Source of the DNA: Cyanobacteria bacterium SIG26
Lineage (GTDB): Bacteria > Cyanobacteriota > Vampirovibrionia > Gastranaerophilales > Gastranaerophilaceae
DNA: 64,000 bases
Assembly (NCBI GenBank): GCA_015152555.1
Contig: SUTS01000003.1
Span: 62,001-126,000, forward strand
Reading direction: 5' to 3'
Shown here: positions 9,220-18,056 of the stretch, in pieces
Layout of the letters: each line of letters starts with the position of its first letter
Numbering within the stretch: position 1 is the stretch's first letter
Notes under the pieces: generated by a model
Databases searched by the model: none
The model's input: only the letters and a program-made list of their open reading frames with translations
Told to the model about the DNA's origin: nothing
Position numbers and translations under genes: made by a program

Positions 9220-9660
9220 TTAATCTAATCTAGTTGCTCTTTTTAGCATTTTGATATCTTTTGCATTATGAGGATTTATTTTTCTTAATAATTCATTAAA
9301 CATCTCTACGTGGATGTTTATATTATTGTTTGAAGGATGATTCATATTCATAATACTATTAATTGTGGCAAAATATTCTTTAGGACTACCTACAAATTCA
9401 CCTATAGATCCACTAAATATTTGTTTTTCCATTCCTGTTCGTTTGTCTTTAAAGAAGGTCTCTCCGTGCCCTTTAGGAAATACCAAACAAGGTGTATATC
9501 TAAAATCCAATTCTAAATCAGAATCCATATTTTTCATTATATTTTTCAAATTATAATATATATTTCTTAAATTTTTGATATTATTCAGCTCCCATTTTTC
9601 ATAACCTCTATTCCCAGGAGCTCCCATACGTTCAATCTCGTCGTCAATGCTCTCCTGCAT
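9220..9660 (-). CDS. Hypothetical protein, 5' end disrupted by a probable 1-nt frameshift
   Basis: This 146-residue frame (MQESIDDEIERMG...) has no domain I recognise. The region is charged and helical at the N-terminus, with FPKGHGETFFKDKRTG in the middle. It is probably the truncated body of a longer protein. A strong AGGAGA site precedes an ATG at 9737 in another frame, encoding MNIQKTGYTTPNVTFNGI then a stop. Adding one T to the ATTTAAG run (around 9683) would join that TFNG-tagged leader to the open stretch upstream of residue 1 here (LSKNLRKV-MQES). Expression from 9660 is possible through GAAAGG just upstream. A real mutation, a programmed shift and a sequencing error all remain possible. 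Confidence 0.6.
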   Translation of the reverse strand: MQESIDDEIERMGAPGNRGYEKWELNNIKNLRNIYYNLKNIMKNMDSDLELDFRYTPCLVFPKGHGETFFKDKRTGMEKQIFSGSIGEFVGSPKEYFATINSIMNMNHPSNNNINIHVEMFNELLRKINPHNAKDIKMLKRATRLD

Positions 9661-9680
9661 TACCTTTCGTAAATTCTTAC

Positions 9681-9737
9681 TTAAATACCATTAAAGGTAA
9701 CATTTGGGGTTGTATAGCCGGTTTTTTGAATGTTCAT
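9681..9737 (-). other. Out-of-frame 5' segment of the 9220-9660 gene (18-codon ORF)
   Basis: ATG 9737 is preceded by TATAGGAGAAATT, a good ribosome-binding site. It encodes 18 residues ending VTFNGI before TAA. The TFNG tag matches the N-terminus of the 34227-34865 protein (TNFNGS). It is read here as the original start of the downstream gene. Confidence 0.6.
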
Positions 9738-9855
9738 AATTTCTCCTATATAATTTTTTGTTATTATGTCACCTATATTAAATATGAACATTTTTAATTT
9801 ATTTATTTATATATATATTTATTTACAAATTTTAACATTCAACAGTTTTCAAAAC

Positions 9856-9887
9856 AAAAGAGGCCCCCGAACGGGTGCCTCTTTTTA
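9856..9887 (-). terminator. Rho-independent terminator after nifJ
   Basis: The stem AAAGAGGC / GCCTCTTT, with a GC-rich apical part (cccCGaacGGgt), lies about 20 bp past the stop of the pyruvate:ferredoxin oxidoreductase gene. It is A-rich on the left, giving U-rich RNA on the minus strand. Confidence 0.8.
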
Positions 9888-9905
9888 TCGTTAGCAATTT
9901 ATAAA

Positions 9906-12900
9906 TTACTTCATCAATTCGCCCACAGCTTTATAAACGTTCATTCTCTTAGCAGCATCTTCTTCAGCTTGAGTATAAAGCGCTTCTGCAGCTTCTGGGT
10001 TTGTTTTTAGAAGTGATTTATAACGGCCTTCGCTTCTGATGAAGTCTTGGTAGCTTCCTTGTGGTTCTTTAGCATCCCATGTAAATGGATTTTCATTTGC
10101 AGGGTTGTATCTGTAAAGTGGGAAGTAACCAGCTTCAACAGCACGTTTTTGTTCTGTTTGAGTTTTACTCATATCAATACCGTGAGCAATACATGGTGCA
10201 TAAGCGAATATGATTGATGGTCCGTTATAAGCTTCAGCTTCTTGGAATGCTTTTAGAGTTTGCATTCTATCAGCACCCAACGCAACTGATGCAACATATA
10301 CATAGCCATAAGACATACTCATCAAGCCCATATTTTTCTTATATGTTCTCTTACCGCCTGTTGCGAATTTTGCAACCGCACCTGTAGGTGTAGATTTAGA
10401 AGCCTGACCACCTGTATTTGAGTATACTTCTGTATCAAGAACAAGGATGTTTACGTTTTGGTTTTGAGCCAATACGTGGTCAATACCGCCGTATCCGATA
10501 TCGTTTGCCCATCCGTCACCACCGATAATCCAAATTGATTTATCAGTGAAGTAATCTTGAAGTTCTCTAACTTTTGCCAAATCTGCGCAATCAACATCAG
10601 CATATTTAGCAAGAACAGCTTTAGCGTTTTCTTGAGCAGCAACAGCTTCTTCTGTTTTTGAATTATCAAAATGAGCCATTGCACCTTCTAAAGCTTCTTT
10701 CAAGTCAGTAGGTGTTTTATCACATTCTAATACTTTTTCAACATAAGTTTTCAAAGTATCTCTGTTTTGATCTACAGCAAGTCTCATACCGAAACCAAAC
10801 TCAGCGTTATCTTCAAATAATGAGTTAGCCCAAGCTGGACCTCTACCATCCTTATTAGTTGTATAAGGGATTGTAGGGAATGTACCAGAGTAGATAGATG
10901 AACAGCCAGTTGCGTTTGCAACGATAGCATTTTCACCGAATAATTGTGATACTAATTTAACGTATGGAGTTTCACCACAACCAGCGCAAGCTCCTGAGAA
11001 TTCAAATAAAGGTTTTCTCAACATAGCACCTTTAATTGTTTTAGTTGTGTTTTTACCCATTACGTTATCAGGTAATTCATCAAAGAATTTTTCATTAACA
11101 AGTTCACATGCTTCAACTTCTTTTTCAATTGTTGACCAAGTAAGAGCTTGTTTTTCAGGGTTTTTGTTTGCTGGACATTGGTCTAAGCAAACACCACAAC
11201 CTGTACAGTCGTTGCAATAAACTTGAACTTTGAAATGCTCACCATTTGCGTTTGGTCTAGCTTCAATAGTATTGAATGAAGCTGGAGCATTTTCTAAGTT
11301 TTCTTTTTCAACTAATTTAGTTCTGATTGCTGCGTGTGGACAAGCTGAAGCACAGATACCACATTGTAAGCAGTATTCAGAGTTCCAGTGAGGTACACGA
11401 GGCGCGATACCACGTTTTTCTAAGCAAGCTGTACCAGTTGGGATTACACCATCATTAGACATTGCTGAAACAGGAATATCATCGCCTTTTTGTCTCATTG
11501 AAGGTTCAATGATTTTCTTAGCAAATTCAGAAGCATCGTCTGGTAATAATTTAACATCATCAACACATCCAACACCGTCTAATGTTGCAGGAATTACAAC
11601 TTCTTGACAAGCATCAACTGCAGCATCGATTAATGCTAAGTTCATATTTACAACATCGTCGCCTTTTTTCTTGAATGTTTTGATAGTCATTTCTTTCATT
11701 CCTTCGTAAGCTTGTTCGAATGGAATGATTCCAGAAACTTTGAAGTAAGCTACCATCATTACCGTGTTAGCACCCTTACCTCTTAAGCCAGGTTGTTCTT
11801 TAACAAGTTTTTCTGCATCTACGTTGTAGAATTTGATTTTCTTGTCAATGATTGTTTTTTGCATATCACGAGTTAAGTGAGCAAATGCTTCTTCTCTAGT
11901 GTATGGACTGTTTAGTAAGAATGTACCACCTTCTTTTATACCTTTTAATAGGTCATATCTGCCAACATAAGCGTGAGTTGAGCAAGATACAAAGTCAGGT
12001 GCCGTAATTAAATATGTTGATTTAATTGGGCTATCACCAAATCTCAAGTGAGAAACGGTTACACCAAATGATTTTTTAGAGTCATAAGCAAAATATGCTT
12101 GAGCATCTTTGTCTGTATATTGACCAATAATTTTAATTGAGTTTTTGTTAGCACCAACAGTACCATCAGAACCCAAGCCCCAGAACATACAGTTAGTTGT
12201 ACCAACTGGTTCAGTTACGATGTGTTCTGTTACTTTTAATGATAAGTTAGTAACGTCATCTTCGATACCAACAGTGAAGCCGTGGAAGCCATTAGCTTCT
12301 GAGTGTTTGTACACTGCAAGAACCATTGATGGTGTAAATTCTTTAGATGATAAACCATAACGTCCACCGATTACTCTGATATCTTTGTTTTCTAGAGCAG
12401 CTACAACATCTAAGAATAGAGGTTCACCGATAGAACCTGGTTCTTTTGTTCTGTCTAATGTTACAATACGTTTAACAGTTGCAGGTAATGCTTCGTTGAA
12501 ACGTTTAACATCAAATGGTCTGTATAATCTAACTTTAACTAAACCGTATTTAGTACCACGAGTAGAGTTCAAGTACTCAATTGTTTCTTCGATAGTTTCA
12601 CAACCAGAACCGATAGCTACGATAACATCAGTTGCATCTGGAGCACCAACATAATCGAATGGATGATATTGTCTACCAGTAATTTTTGCAACTTTATCCA
12701 TGTATTCTTGAACGATATCTGGAACTGCATCGTAGTATTTGTTAACTGTTTCACGACCTTGGAAATATACGTCAGTGTTTTGAGCACCAACTTTACAAAT
12801 TGGAGCTTCAGGACGTAGAGCTCTAGCTCTGAATTCTTCTATATATTGAGGTTCAACTAAACTTGCAATATCTTCGTATGAAATTTCTTCGATTTTGTGA

Positions 12901-13439
12901 ATCTCGTGAGAAGTTCTGAAACCGTCAAAGAATTGAAGGAAAGGAACTTTAGCTTTATATGTTGCTAAATGTGCAACTAAAGCCATATCCATTTCTTCTT
13001 GAACAGAGTTAGCAGCTAACATTGCATAACCTGTGTTGCGGCAACCCATAACGTCAGTATGATCACCGAAAATTGCCAATGATTGAGCAGCTAATGCACG
13101 AGCTGAAACGTGAATTACGTGAGGAAGCATTTCCCCTGCAGCTTTGTGCATTACTGGAATCATAAGTAATAAACCTTGTGATGCTGTGTATGTTGAAGTT
13201 AAAGAACCTGCTGCTAATGAACCGTGAACAGCACCTGCAGCACCTGCTTCTGATTGCATTTCTGCAACTTTAACTTGTTTTCCCCAGATATTTTTCTTAC
13301 CTTGAGAAGCCCATTCATCAATCCATTCACCCATTGTAGATGAAGGTGTGATAGGGTAGATTGCTGATACTTCACTCAACGCATAAGCGACGTGAGCGGC
13401 AGCATAGTTGCCATCAACTGTAATTGTTTTTCCTGGCAT
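9906..13439 (-). CDS. nifJ: Pyruvate:ferredoxin (flavodoxin) oxidoreductase
   Basis: This 1177-residue single-chain enzyme decarboxylates pyruvate to acetyl-CoA and CO2 while reducing ferredoxin or flavodoxin, the central step of anaerobic pyruvate metabolism. Domains in order: N-terminal pyrimidine-binding domain (AYALSEVSAIYPITPSSTMG), domain II, the gamma-like domain (FGLGSDGTVGANKNS near residue 420), a two-[4Fe-4S] ferredoxin domain (CLQCGICASACP and CNDCTGCGVCLDQCP, about residues 680-760), and the TPP domain (CAGCGETPYVKL, then IIGGDGWANDIGYGG). Length and order match homodimeric PFOR. A strong AAGGAGGG precedes ATG 13439. Codon use looks more optimised than in the neighbours, suggesting high expression. 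Confidence 0.98.
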   Translation of the reverse strand: MPGKTITVDGNYAAAHVAYALSEVSAIYPITPSSTMGEWIDEWASQGKKNIWGKQVKVAEMQSEAGAAGAVHGSLAAGSLTSTYTASQGLLLMIPVMHKAAGEMLPHVIHVSARALAAQSLAIFGDHTDVMGCRNTGYAMLAANSVQEEMDMALVAHLATYKAKVPFLQFFDGFRTSHEIHKIEEISYEDIASLVEPQYIEEFRARALRPEAPICKVGAQNTDVYFQGRETVNKYYDAVPDIVQEYMDKVAKITGRQYHPFDYVGAPDATDVIVAIGSGCETIEETIEYLNSTRGTKYGLVKVRLYRPFDVKRFNEALPATVKRIVTLDRTKEPGSIGEPLFLDVVAALENKDIRVIGGRYGLSSKEFTPSMVLAVYKHSEANGFHGFTVGIEDDVTNLSLKVTEHIVTEPVGTTNCMFWGLGSDGTVGANKNSIKIIGQYTDKDAQAYFAYDSKKSFGVTVSHLRFGDSPIKSTYLITAPDFVSCSTHAYVGRYDLLKGIKEGGTFLLNSPYTREEAFAHLTRDMQKTIIDKKIKFYNVDAEKLVKEQPGLRGKGANTVMMVAYFKVSGIIPFEQAYEGMKEMTIKTFKKKGDDVVNMNLALIDAAVDACQEVVIPATLDGVGCVDDVKLLPDDASEFAKKIIEPSMRQKGDDIPVSAMSNDGVIPTGTACLEKRGIAPRVPHWNSEYCLQCGICASACPHAAIRTKLVEKENLENAPASFNTIEARPNANGEHFKVQVYCNDCTGCGVCLDQCPANKNPEKQALTWSTIEKEVEACELVNEKFFDELPDNVMGKNTTKTIKGAMLRKPLFEFSGACAGCGETPYVKLVSQLFGENAIVANATGCSSIYSGTFPTIPYTTNKDGRGPAWANSLFEDNAEFGFGMRLAVDQNRDTLKTYVEKVLECDKTPTDLKEALEGAMAHFDNSKTEEAVAAQENAKAVLAKYADVDCADLAKVRELQDYFTDKSIWIIGGDGWANDIGYGGIDHVLAQNQNVNILVLDTEVYSNTGGQASKSTPTGAVAKFATGGKRTYKKNMGLMSMSYGYVYVASVALGADRMQTLKAFQEAEAYNGPSIIFAYAPCIAHGIDMSKTQTEQKRAVEAGYFPLYRYNPANENPFTWDAKEPQGSYQDFIRSEGRYKSLLKTNPEAAEALYTQAEEDAAKRMNVYKAVGELMK

Positions 13440-13493
13440 AATATTTAACCCTCCTTATTTATGCTAACTTAATTACAACTGTACCCCCACATG

Positions 13494-13499
13494 ATAATA
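13494..13499 (-). promoter_or_regulatory. Candidate -10 for nifJ
   Basis: TATTAT on the minus strand lies 55 bp upstream of the nifJ ATG. A TTGGTC-like -35 lies about 15 bp further upstream. It is plausible from position only. Confidence 0.35.
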
Positions 13500-13530
13500 C
13501 AAACAAAACTTTTGACCAATTTTTGGCTAT

Positions 13531-13547
13531 GTAAATTAATGTTACAA
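13531..13547. promoter_or_regulatory. 17-bp palindrome TGTAA-N7-TTACA between divergent nifJ and RelA/SpoT-like genes
   Basis: TGTAAATTAATGTTACA is an inverted repeat of the size bound by CRP/FNR-family dimers. It sits roughly 50 bp upstream of the predicted nifJ start and 81 bp upstream of the divergent ATG. A regulator-binding role is inference. Confidence 0.35.
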
Positions 13548-13627
13548 TTTGAAGTAATCTTTAAAATATAAGTAAATTTTTTTGATTTATTCGACTTACA
13601 ATAAGAGTGTAGTAGAAGGTGAATTTC

Positions 13628-14719
13628 ATGAATATACAATTTTTGACCCCAAGTTTATTATTCAATCGTAACAATATACAGAAAAATAATTCTGTTCAAA
13701 AGGATAGTTTTGTAAAATCTAATAATACAACTTATCCTAATCTTGCTCCGTTAGCAAAAGATACTGTATCTTTTACTGCAAGTCCGATGCAAAAAATCTT
13801 ATTAATGCGAAATGACAGGGTTGCTTATGGTGTATTACAAGATATTGTTGCTGAAGCTCAAAAAGATGTTGATAAGTTTGTTCGAACTTTAAAGGCCGGT
13901 TTGAAAGGACTTGTAGAATCTCCTGCGCATCCAGATAATCCTATTGTCGCAGGTACTGCAGGGATTAAAGGGAGAGCTAAAAGTGCTCGTTCTTTAGGTG
14001 ATAAAATCCCAGAGGATATGATTACAAAAGGAGAAATTGACAATGTGGGTGATTTAAGAGGTACCCGTATTGTTATGAGAGCTGGTACTCAACAGGATTA
14101 TGACAAGTTGTTTAAAGAATTAGGTAAAATGGTTACCAGAGGTGAGTTTAAACCTGTAAGTGTTGAAAATTATCGTCTAACAAGTAAAGATAGTTATGTT
14201 TCTCAATCAACATTAAATAAATTTGAAACCGTTTGCCAAAAAATGGGTATCTATCCTGAAATAATTTCAAAACCAAAGGAAAGTGGCTATACTGCTGTGC
14301 ATTTAAATGCATTATTGCCTAATGGTAAGCCTGTTGAAATACAAATTATGGGTCGTGATATGGAATTGAGTAAAGATATTCAGGATCAATATTACAAATG
14401 GATGTTCTGTCATAAAGATTTGGACCCTAAATATAGAAAAATTCAAAAAGTTTTTGAAGAAGAAATTCCAAAACTTGACGATTTTCAATTAGAAACATTA
14501 AAAAGATATATGGTCGACTCATTTGACCATGCCAGAAAAGTTCCTCCAAAGCAATCTAAACGTAATATGAATATGGCTAAGGACTTTTTAGATTTTCCAT
14601 ATTCACTGCCACAGAGATTAAGTTACAGAAGTATCTATGAAATGATGCAAGAGTGCGACAAAGCGGAAAAACTTGCTAAAGCTCAAAAAGCAGCAAAAAA
14701 CACATCTAATAAAGGTTAA
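13628..14719 (+). CDS. RelA/SpoT synthetase-domain protein with SFTA-tagged N-terminus
   Basis: From ATG 13628 (AGAAGGTG eight nt upstream; a GTG at 13619 is less likely) the product is 363 residues. An Asn-rich N-terminal stretch ends in VSFTAS (47-52). Residues about 60-245 read as a (p)ppGpp synthetase fold: IKGRAKSARSLGDK (113-126), VGDLRGTRIVM (140-150), GYTAVHLN (220-227) and VEIQIMG (236-242), corresponding to the RxKS, DixGiRi, GYxxxH and EIQIR motifs. There is no HD hydrolase, TGS or ACT domain, so it is a small stand-alone synthetase or a relative used as a toxin or effector. The C-terminus is basic and Lys/Ala-rich. No antitoxin-like neighbour is seen. Confidence 0.8.
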   Translation: MNIQFLTPSLLFNRNNIQKNNSVQKDSFVKSNNTTYPNLAPLAKDTVSFTASPMQKILLMRNDRVAYGVLQDIVAEAQKDVDKFVRTLKAGLKGLVESPAHPDNPIVAGTAGIKGRAKSARSLGDKIPEDMITKGEIDNVGDLRGTRIVMRAGTQQDYDKLFKELGKMVTRGEFKPVSVENYRLTSKDSYVSQSTLNKFETVCQKMGIYPEIISKPKESGYTAVHLNALLPNGKPVEIQIMGRDMELSKDIQDQYYKWMFCHKDLDPKYRKIQKVFEEEIPKLDDFQLETLKRYMVDSFDHARKVPPKQSKRNMNMAKDFLDFPYSLPQRLSYRSIYEMMQECDKAEKLAKAQKAAKNTSNKG

Positions 14720-14727
14720 ATTGATTC

Positions 14728-16074
14728 TTATTTCTTGATTATTGCAACGTTTTCAATATGATATGTATGACAGAACATATCAAAAGGTTGAATTGATTCC
14801 ACCCTACACCCTTTTTGAGTCAGATATTTCAAATCTCTGGCAAGAGTTGCCGGATTGCAGCTCACATATACAATAGTATCATTAGTTAATCGATAAGCTT
14901 CATCTAAAGATTGTTCAGTACAACCTTTTCTTGGGGGGTCTAATATTACTACGTCAAATTGTCGCTTTTCTTTTGCAAAAAACTTCCCTGCGTCCATATT
15001 ATTTATTTCAATATTTTTAACATTGTTGTTTTTTGCTACAATTTTTGCTAACTCACAAGATTCAGAATTTTCTTCAACAGTTACGACTTTTTGGCAGGCG
15101 TCAGATATGACGATCCCGAATGAACTAATTCCGGCATAAGCATCTAAAACAAGAGGATTTTCGAAATTCGCACAAATATAATCTCTAACATATCTAAAAA
15201 TATTTTCAGAACTTTTTGGATTAATCTGAAAAAACGTATTTGGACCAATTTTAAAAATCTTATCTAAAATTTGTTCTTCAACAAACTCCTCGCCATATAA
15301 ACATTCACTTTTAGCCCCTAAAATAACATTAGTCTTTTTAGAATTATAATTTACACAAACGCCACAAACTTCTTCAAATTCTTCATATATAGATTTTGCA
15401 AAATCCTTCAATCTATCAAAAGTTTTTGTAGCATTAACAACAAGAACCACCAAATTCTTTTTATTATAAGCCGAACTTCTTATAACAACATGACGCAAAT
15501 CTCCGGTATGTTTTTTTTCATTAAAACCTTGTATTCCAAAATCAAACGCTTTATCTCTGATAAATTGAATTATCTCATCACATATTTGTGGTTGAATTGG
15601 ACAATACTTAATATTAACTATTTCATGAGATTTAGGTTTATAATACCCTGCCAAAATTCTACCGGAATTTTTTGTTTGAGAAATCGGATACTGAATTTTG
15701 TGTCTATAATTTATTGTATCAGGACTGGGAATAACCTGCGGAATTTCAATATCTAACCCAGAAATTGTTTTAATAGTTTCTTGAACAATTTGCTGTTTTA
15801 TTTTCAACTGAAACTCATAATCGACAAACTGAAGTTGACAAGCACCACAAACCTTTTGCATAGGACAAAATGGCTCAACACGATGCGGCGAAGGCTCTAT
15901 AATTTCAAAAGTTGCATTTGCATAACTTTTATTAATCTTGGTAAGTTTAATCCTAACCAAATCCTCAGGACAAGTATTTTCGACAAAAACAACAAAATTA
16001 TCAACTTTAGCTAATCCAAGCCCAAGATTTGTAAGCTTTTCTATTTTTACAACATGTTCATCATTTACTTTCAT
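14728..16074 (-). CDS. 23S rRNA (uracil-5-)-methyltransferase, RumA/RlmD family
   Basis: This 448-residue SAM-dependent RNA methyltransferase has an N-terminal TRAM-like domain (about 1-60), an iron-sulfur cysteine set including CPMQKVCGACQ, the SAM motif LDAYAGISSFGI, DPPRKGC with the catalytic cysteine, and YVSCNPATLARDL near the C-terminus. The family makes m5U in 23S rRNA (or tRNA in some lineages). The exact site cannot be read from sequence. I start at ATG 16074 (MKVNDEHV) because TATAAT lies exactly 6 nt upstream and the in-frame ATG at 16089 has no ribosome-binding site. Confidence 0.92.
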   Translation of the reverse strand: MKVNDEHVVKIEKLTNLGLGLAKVDNFVVFVENTCPEDLVRIKLTKINKSYANATFEIIEPSPHRVEPFCPMQKVCGACQLQFVDYEFQLKIKQQIVQETIKTISGLDIEIPQVIPSPDTINYRHKIQYPISQTKNSGRILAGYYKPKSHEIVNIKYCPIQPQICDEIIQFIRDKAFDFGIQGFNEKKHTGDLRHVVIRSSAYNKKNLVVLVVNATKTFDRLKDFAKSIYEEFEEVCGVCVNYNSKKTNVILGAKSECLYGEEFVEEQILDKIFKIGPNTFFQINPKSSENIFRYVRDYICANFENPLVLDAYAGISSFGIVISDACQKVVTVEENSESCELAKIVAKNNNVKNIEINNMDAGKFFAKEKRQFDVVILDPPRKGCTEQSLDEAYRLTNDTIVYVSCNPATLARDLKYLTQKGCRVESIQPFDMFCHTYHIENVAIIKK

Positions 16075-16080
16075 AAAAGT

Positions 16081-16086
16081 ATTATA
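16081..16086 (-). promoter_or_regulatory. -10 hexamer TATAAT, predicted leaderless start
   Basis: TATAAT, then ACTTTT, then the ATG at 16074 on the minus strand. No Shine-Dalgarno sequence is present. Confidence 0.6.
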
Positions 16087-16160
16087 CATAAAATATCAGT
16101 TATTTAATATTTTTTAACAAACAAGCAATTAATTATATTCAGTATTTTTAAGAAATTACA

Positions 16161-16757
16161 ATGGAAAACATATCATTTACCTCAAGAATTAAATTTATTC
16201 CTCCAAAGATGTTCTACAAAGAAGTTAGAACTATGCCGCAAAATCAATATGTCGGCTATCCTTGGACTGTAAAACAAAGTGTTATTTCAGATAGCGCATA
16301 TACAACAGATATCATTGATTGTTCAGTTTGCGGAATAACAGACGGTCAAAAAGTATTTATGCTACATATCTGCCCTACAAGAGAAGAAAATTTTGATTTT
16401 TCTAAGATTGAAAACTTCATAAAAGAAAAGGTAGATTTAACTTCTAAAAACATACAAGCTTTATTGTTGGGTTCCAAAAATTATGGATATATGATGAGTG
16501 AAAAGAGTTGGAATTTGTTTGAAAACTTTGAAAAACTATTACAAAAATTTCAAATACCTTATTCAAAATTCAGGGGTGGGCCGGAAGCTCATAATGTAGC
16601 ATACAGAGGAAAACATGATGAATGGATAATTTCAAATATAGATGATTGTTTGCGCACCAAACAGACCCCAGAAGGTACAAAAGTTGATATCGAAAAAGAA
16701 TTTGAAGAAGTAAAAATATCACCACTTGATGAAATTTGCATAGACTTAATTCAATAA
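16161..16757 (+). CDS. Hypothetical protein with N-terminal ISFTSR tag
   Basis: This 198-residue protein begins MENISFTSRIKFIPP, the clearest copy here of the SF-type tag. I do not recognise the family. A central stretch, IIDCSVCGITDG followed by FMLHICPT, places a Cys and a His in an order seen in CheD/CNF1-type deamidases. The match is too short to claim. The remainder is soluble, with no membrane segment or signal peptide. The start is the only reasonable one, though it has neither a clear Shine-Dalgarno sequence nor a TATAAT six bases upstream. A terminator follows at 16778. Confidence 0.7.
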   Translation: MENISFTSRIKFIPPKMFYKEVRTMPQNQYVGYPWTVKQSVISDSAYTTDIIDCSVCGITDGQKVFMLHICPTREENFDFSKIENFIKEKVDLTSKNIQALLLGSKNYGYMMSEKSWNLFENFEKLLQKFQIPYSKFRGGPEAHNVAYRGKHDEWIISNIDDCLRTKQTPEGTKVDIEKEFEEVKISPLDEICIDLIQ

Positions 16758-16777
16758 CAAACCTGCTCAAAACACAC

Positions 16778-16803
16778 TAAAAAAGAGCCTTACGGCTCTT
16801 AAA
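16778..16803 (+). terminator. Rho-independent terminator
   Basis: The stem AAGAGCC / GGCTCTT with loop TTAC has A-runs on the left and TTAAATAAAT on the right. It lies between the 198-residue gene and tRNA-Val and could serve both convergent transcripts. Confidence 0.8.
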
Positions 16804-16807
16804 TAAA

Positions 16808-16883
16808 TGGTGGGTGTTGAGGGACTTGAACCCCCGACCCTCTCCTTGTAAGGGAGACGCTCTACCAACTGAGCTAAACACCC
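16808..16883 (-). tRNA. tRNA-Val (anticodon TAC)
   Basis: This 76-nt tRNA includes an encoded CCA. The acceptor arm is GGGTGTT / AACACCC, with D-arm AGCTCAGTTGGTAGAGC. The anticodon stem TCTCC/GGAGA carries loop CTTACAA (anticodon TAC), and the T-arm contains GGTTCAAGTCC-like sequence. Confidence 0.97.
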
Positions 16884-17024
16884 AAATTACTATTTAATTT
16901 TCAAACTAGTGTTACGTTAGCGGTTTTAATCTCCGCAAGATTTATATTAACAAGAACAAATTTTAATGTCAAGCAATTTGTTGAAACTTTTTTATAAAAC
17001 TTTCGTCTAATAAAATACAGAAGA

Positions 17025-17030
17025 TATAAA
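17025..17030 (+). promoter_or_regulatory. -10 hexamer TATAAA, predicted leaderless start of the sigma gene
   Basis: TATAAA, then AGACAA, then ATG 17037. The only GGAGG nearby lies inside the coding sequence (17040-17044), too close to the next ATG (17046) to act as its ribosome-binding site. Confidence 0.5.
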
Positions 17031-17036
17031 AGACAA

Positions 17037-17981
17037 ATGGAGGTTATGGTGGGAGTAAATCTAGAGAGCTTAAATTCGATAAATTATTATCCGACTTATC
17101 TTGACATTGAAGAAAAGGATAACGAAGTAAAATGCTTCAATGCAATAGCACATGAAGACGACATTTTACAAACCTATCTTAAAGAAATCGGTAAAATTAA
17201 ATTACTAAAAGCAGAAGATGAAAAAGAGTTAGGCAAGCTGATAAAAGAGCAAAAATGCAATATCGCAAAAAGAAAACTAATCCAAGCTAATTTACGTCTT
17301 GTTGTAAGCATTGCAAAGCGTTACGTTGGACAAGGTGTGTTGTTTATGGATCTTGTCCAAGAAGGTTCTATCGGCTTAATAAGGGCTGTCGAAAAATTTG
17401 ACTACAGTAAAAATTTCAAATTCTCAACCTATGCAACATGGTGGATAAAACAATCTATAATCAGAGCAATTGCAAACAATTCAAAATCTATAAGAATACC
17501 CGTGCACATGGCAGATAAAATCAGAAAATACAAAAAAGCTTATTCTTACTTATACTCACAATTAAATAGAGAACCAACAGAGCAAGAATTAGCCGAAAAA
17601 CTTGACGTGCCGATAAATAAATTAAGAAAAATAAGCCAATCAATCATGCTTGAACCTGTCAGTTTAGAAACCGCAATCACAGATGATTTATGTCTTGGAG
17701 ATTATATAGAGGATAAAACATGCAATTCACCTGAAGAAAACGCCAAAGAAGAATTTTTAAAAAGCGGATTACCTCAAGTGTTTGAAGAGTTAACAGATAG
17801 AGAGCGGAAAGTTCTAATTTCCAGGTTCGGAATTGATTCCTCTCCCCCTAAAACTCTTGCCCAACTGGGAGAATCTCTTGGATATTCAAAAGAAAGAATA
17901 AGACAAATCGAAGATTGCGCAATTAAAAAAATTAGAAATAATAAAAAATACATTTATCTCAAAGACTACATAGAAAACTAA
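17037..17981 (+). CDS. RNA polymerase sigma-70 factor, RpoD-like (group 2)
   Basis: This 314-residue primary-type sigma factor lacks region 1.1. Region 1.2 is [17 protein letters not shown] (about 42-58). Region 2 includes [35 protein letters not shown] and [13 protein letters not shown]. Region 3 follows, and region 4 ends the protein with [15 protein letters not shown] and [17 protein letters not shown]. Such short RpoD-like factors in cyanobacteria are usually group 2 (conditional) sigmas. The start is uncertain by a few codons: ATG 17037 fits the leaderless pattern, while ATG 17046 and GTG 17049 lie just after GGAGG. A terminator follows. Confidence 0.95.
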   Translation: MEVMVGVNLESLNSINYYPTYLDIEEKDNEVKCFNAIAHEDDILQTYLKEIGKIKLLKAEDEKELGKLIKEQKCNIAKRKLIQANLRLVVSIAKRYVGQGVLFMDLVQEGSIGLIRAVEKFDYSKNFKFSTYATWWIKQSIIRAIANNSKSIRIPVHMADKIRKYKKAYSYLYSQLNREPTEQELAEKLDVPINKLRKISQSIMLEPVSLETAITDDLCLGDYIEDKTCNSPEENAKEEFLKSGLPQVFEELTDRERKVLISRFGIDSSPPKTLAQLGESLGYSKERIRQIEDCAIKKIRNNKKYIYLKDYIEN

Positions 17982-18020
17982 TCATACTTACTCATAGTTG
18001 TATATTCATCATCTTTCATC

Positions 18021-18056
18021 ACTGATATCACCCCCGATTGATATCAGTTTTTATTA
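18021..18056 (+). terminator. Rho-independent terminator after the sigma gene
   Basis: The stem CTGATATCA / TGATATCAG, with a C-rich loop, is followed by TTTTTATTATTTT. It overlaps the 3' end of the convergent recN gene by a few bases. Confidence 0.85.

Noticed and set aside
16161-16757. CheD/CNF1-type deamidase
   Set aside because: Only a Cys...His order and one short strand match. That is too little to assign a function.
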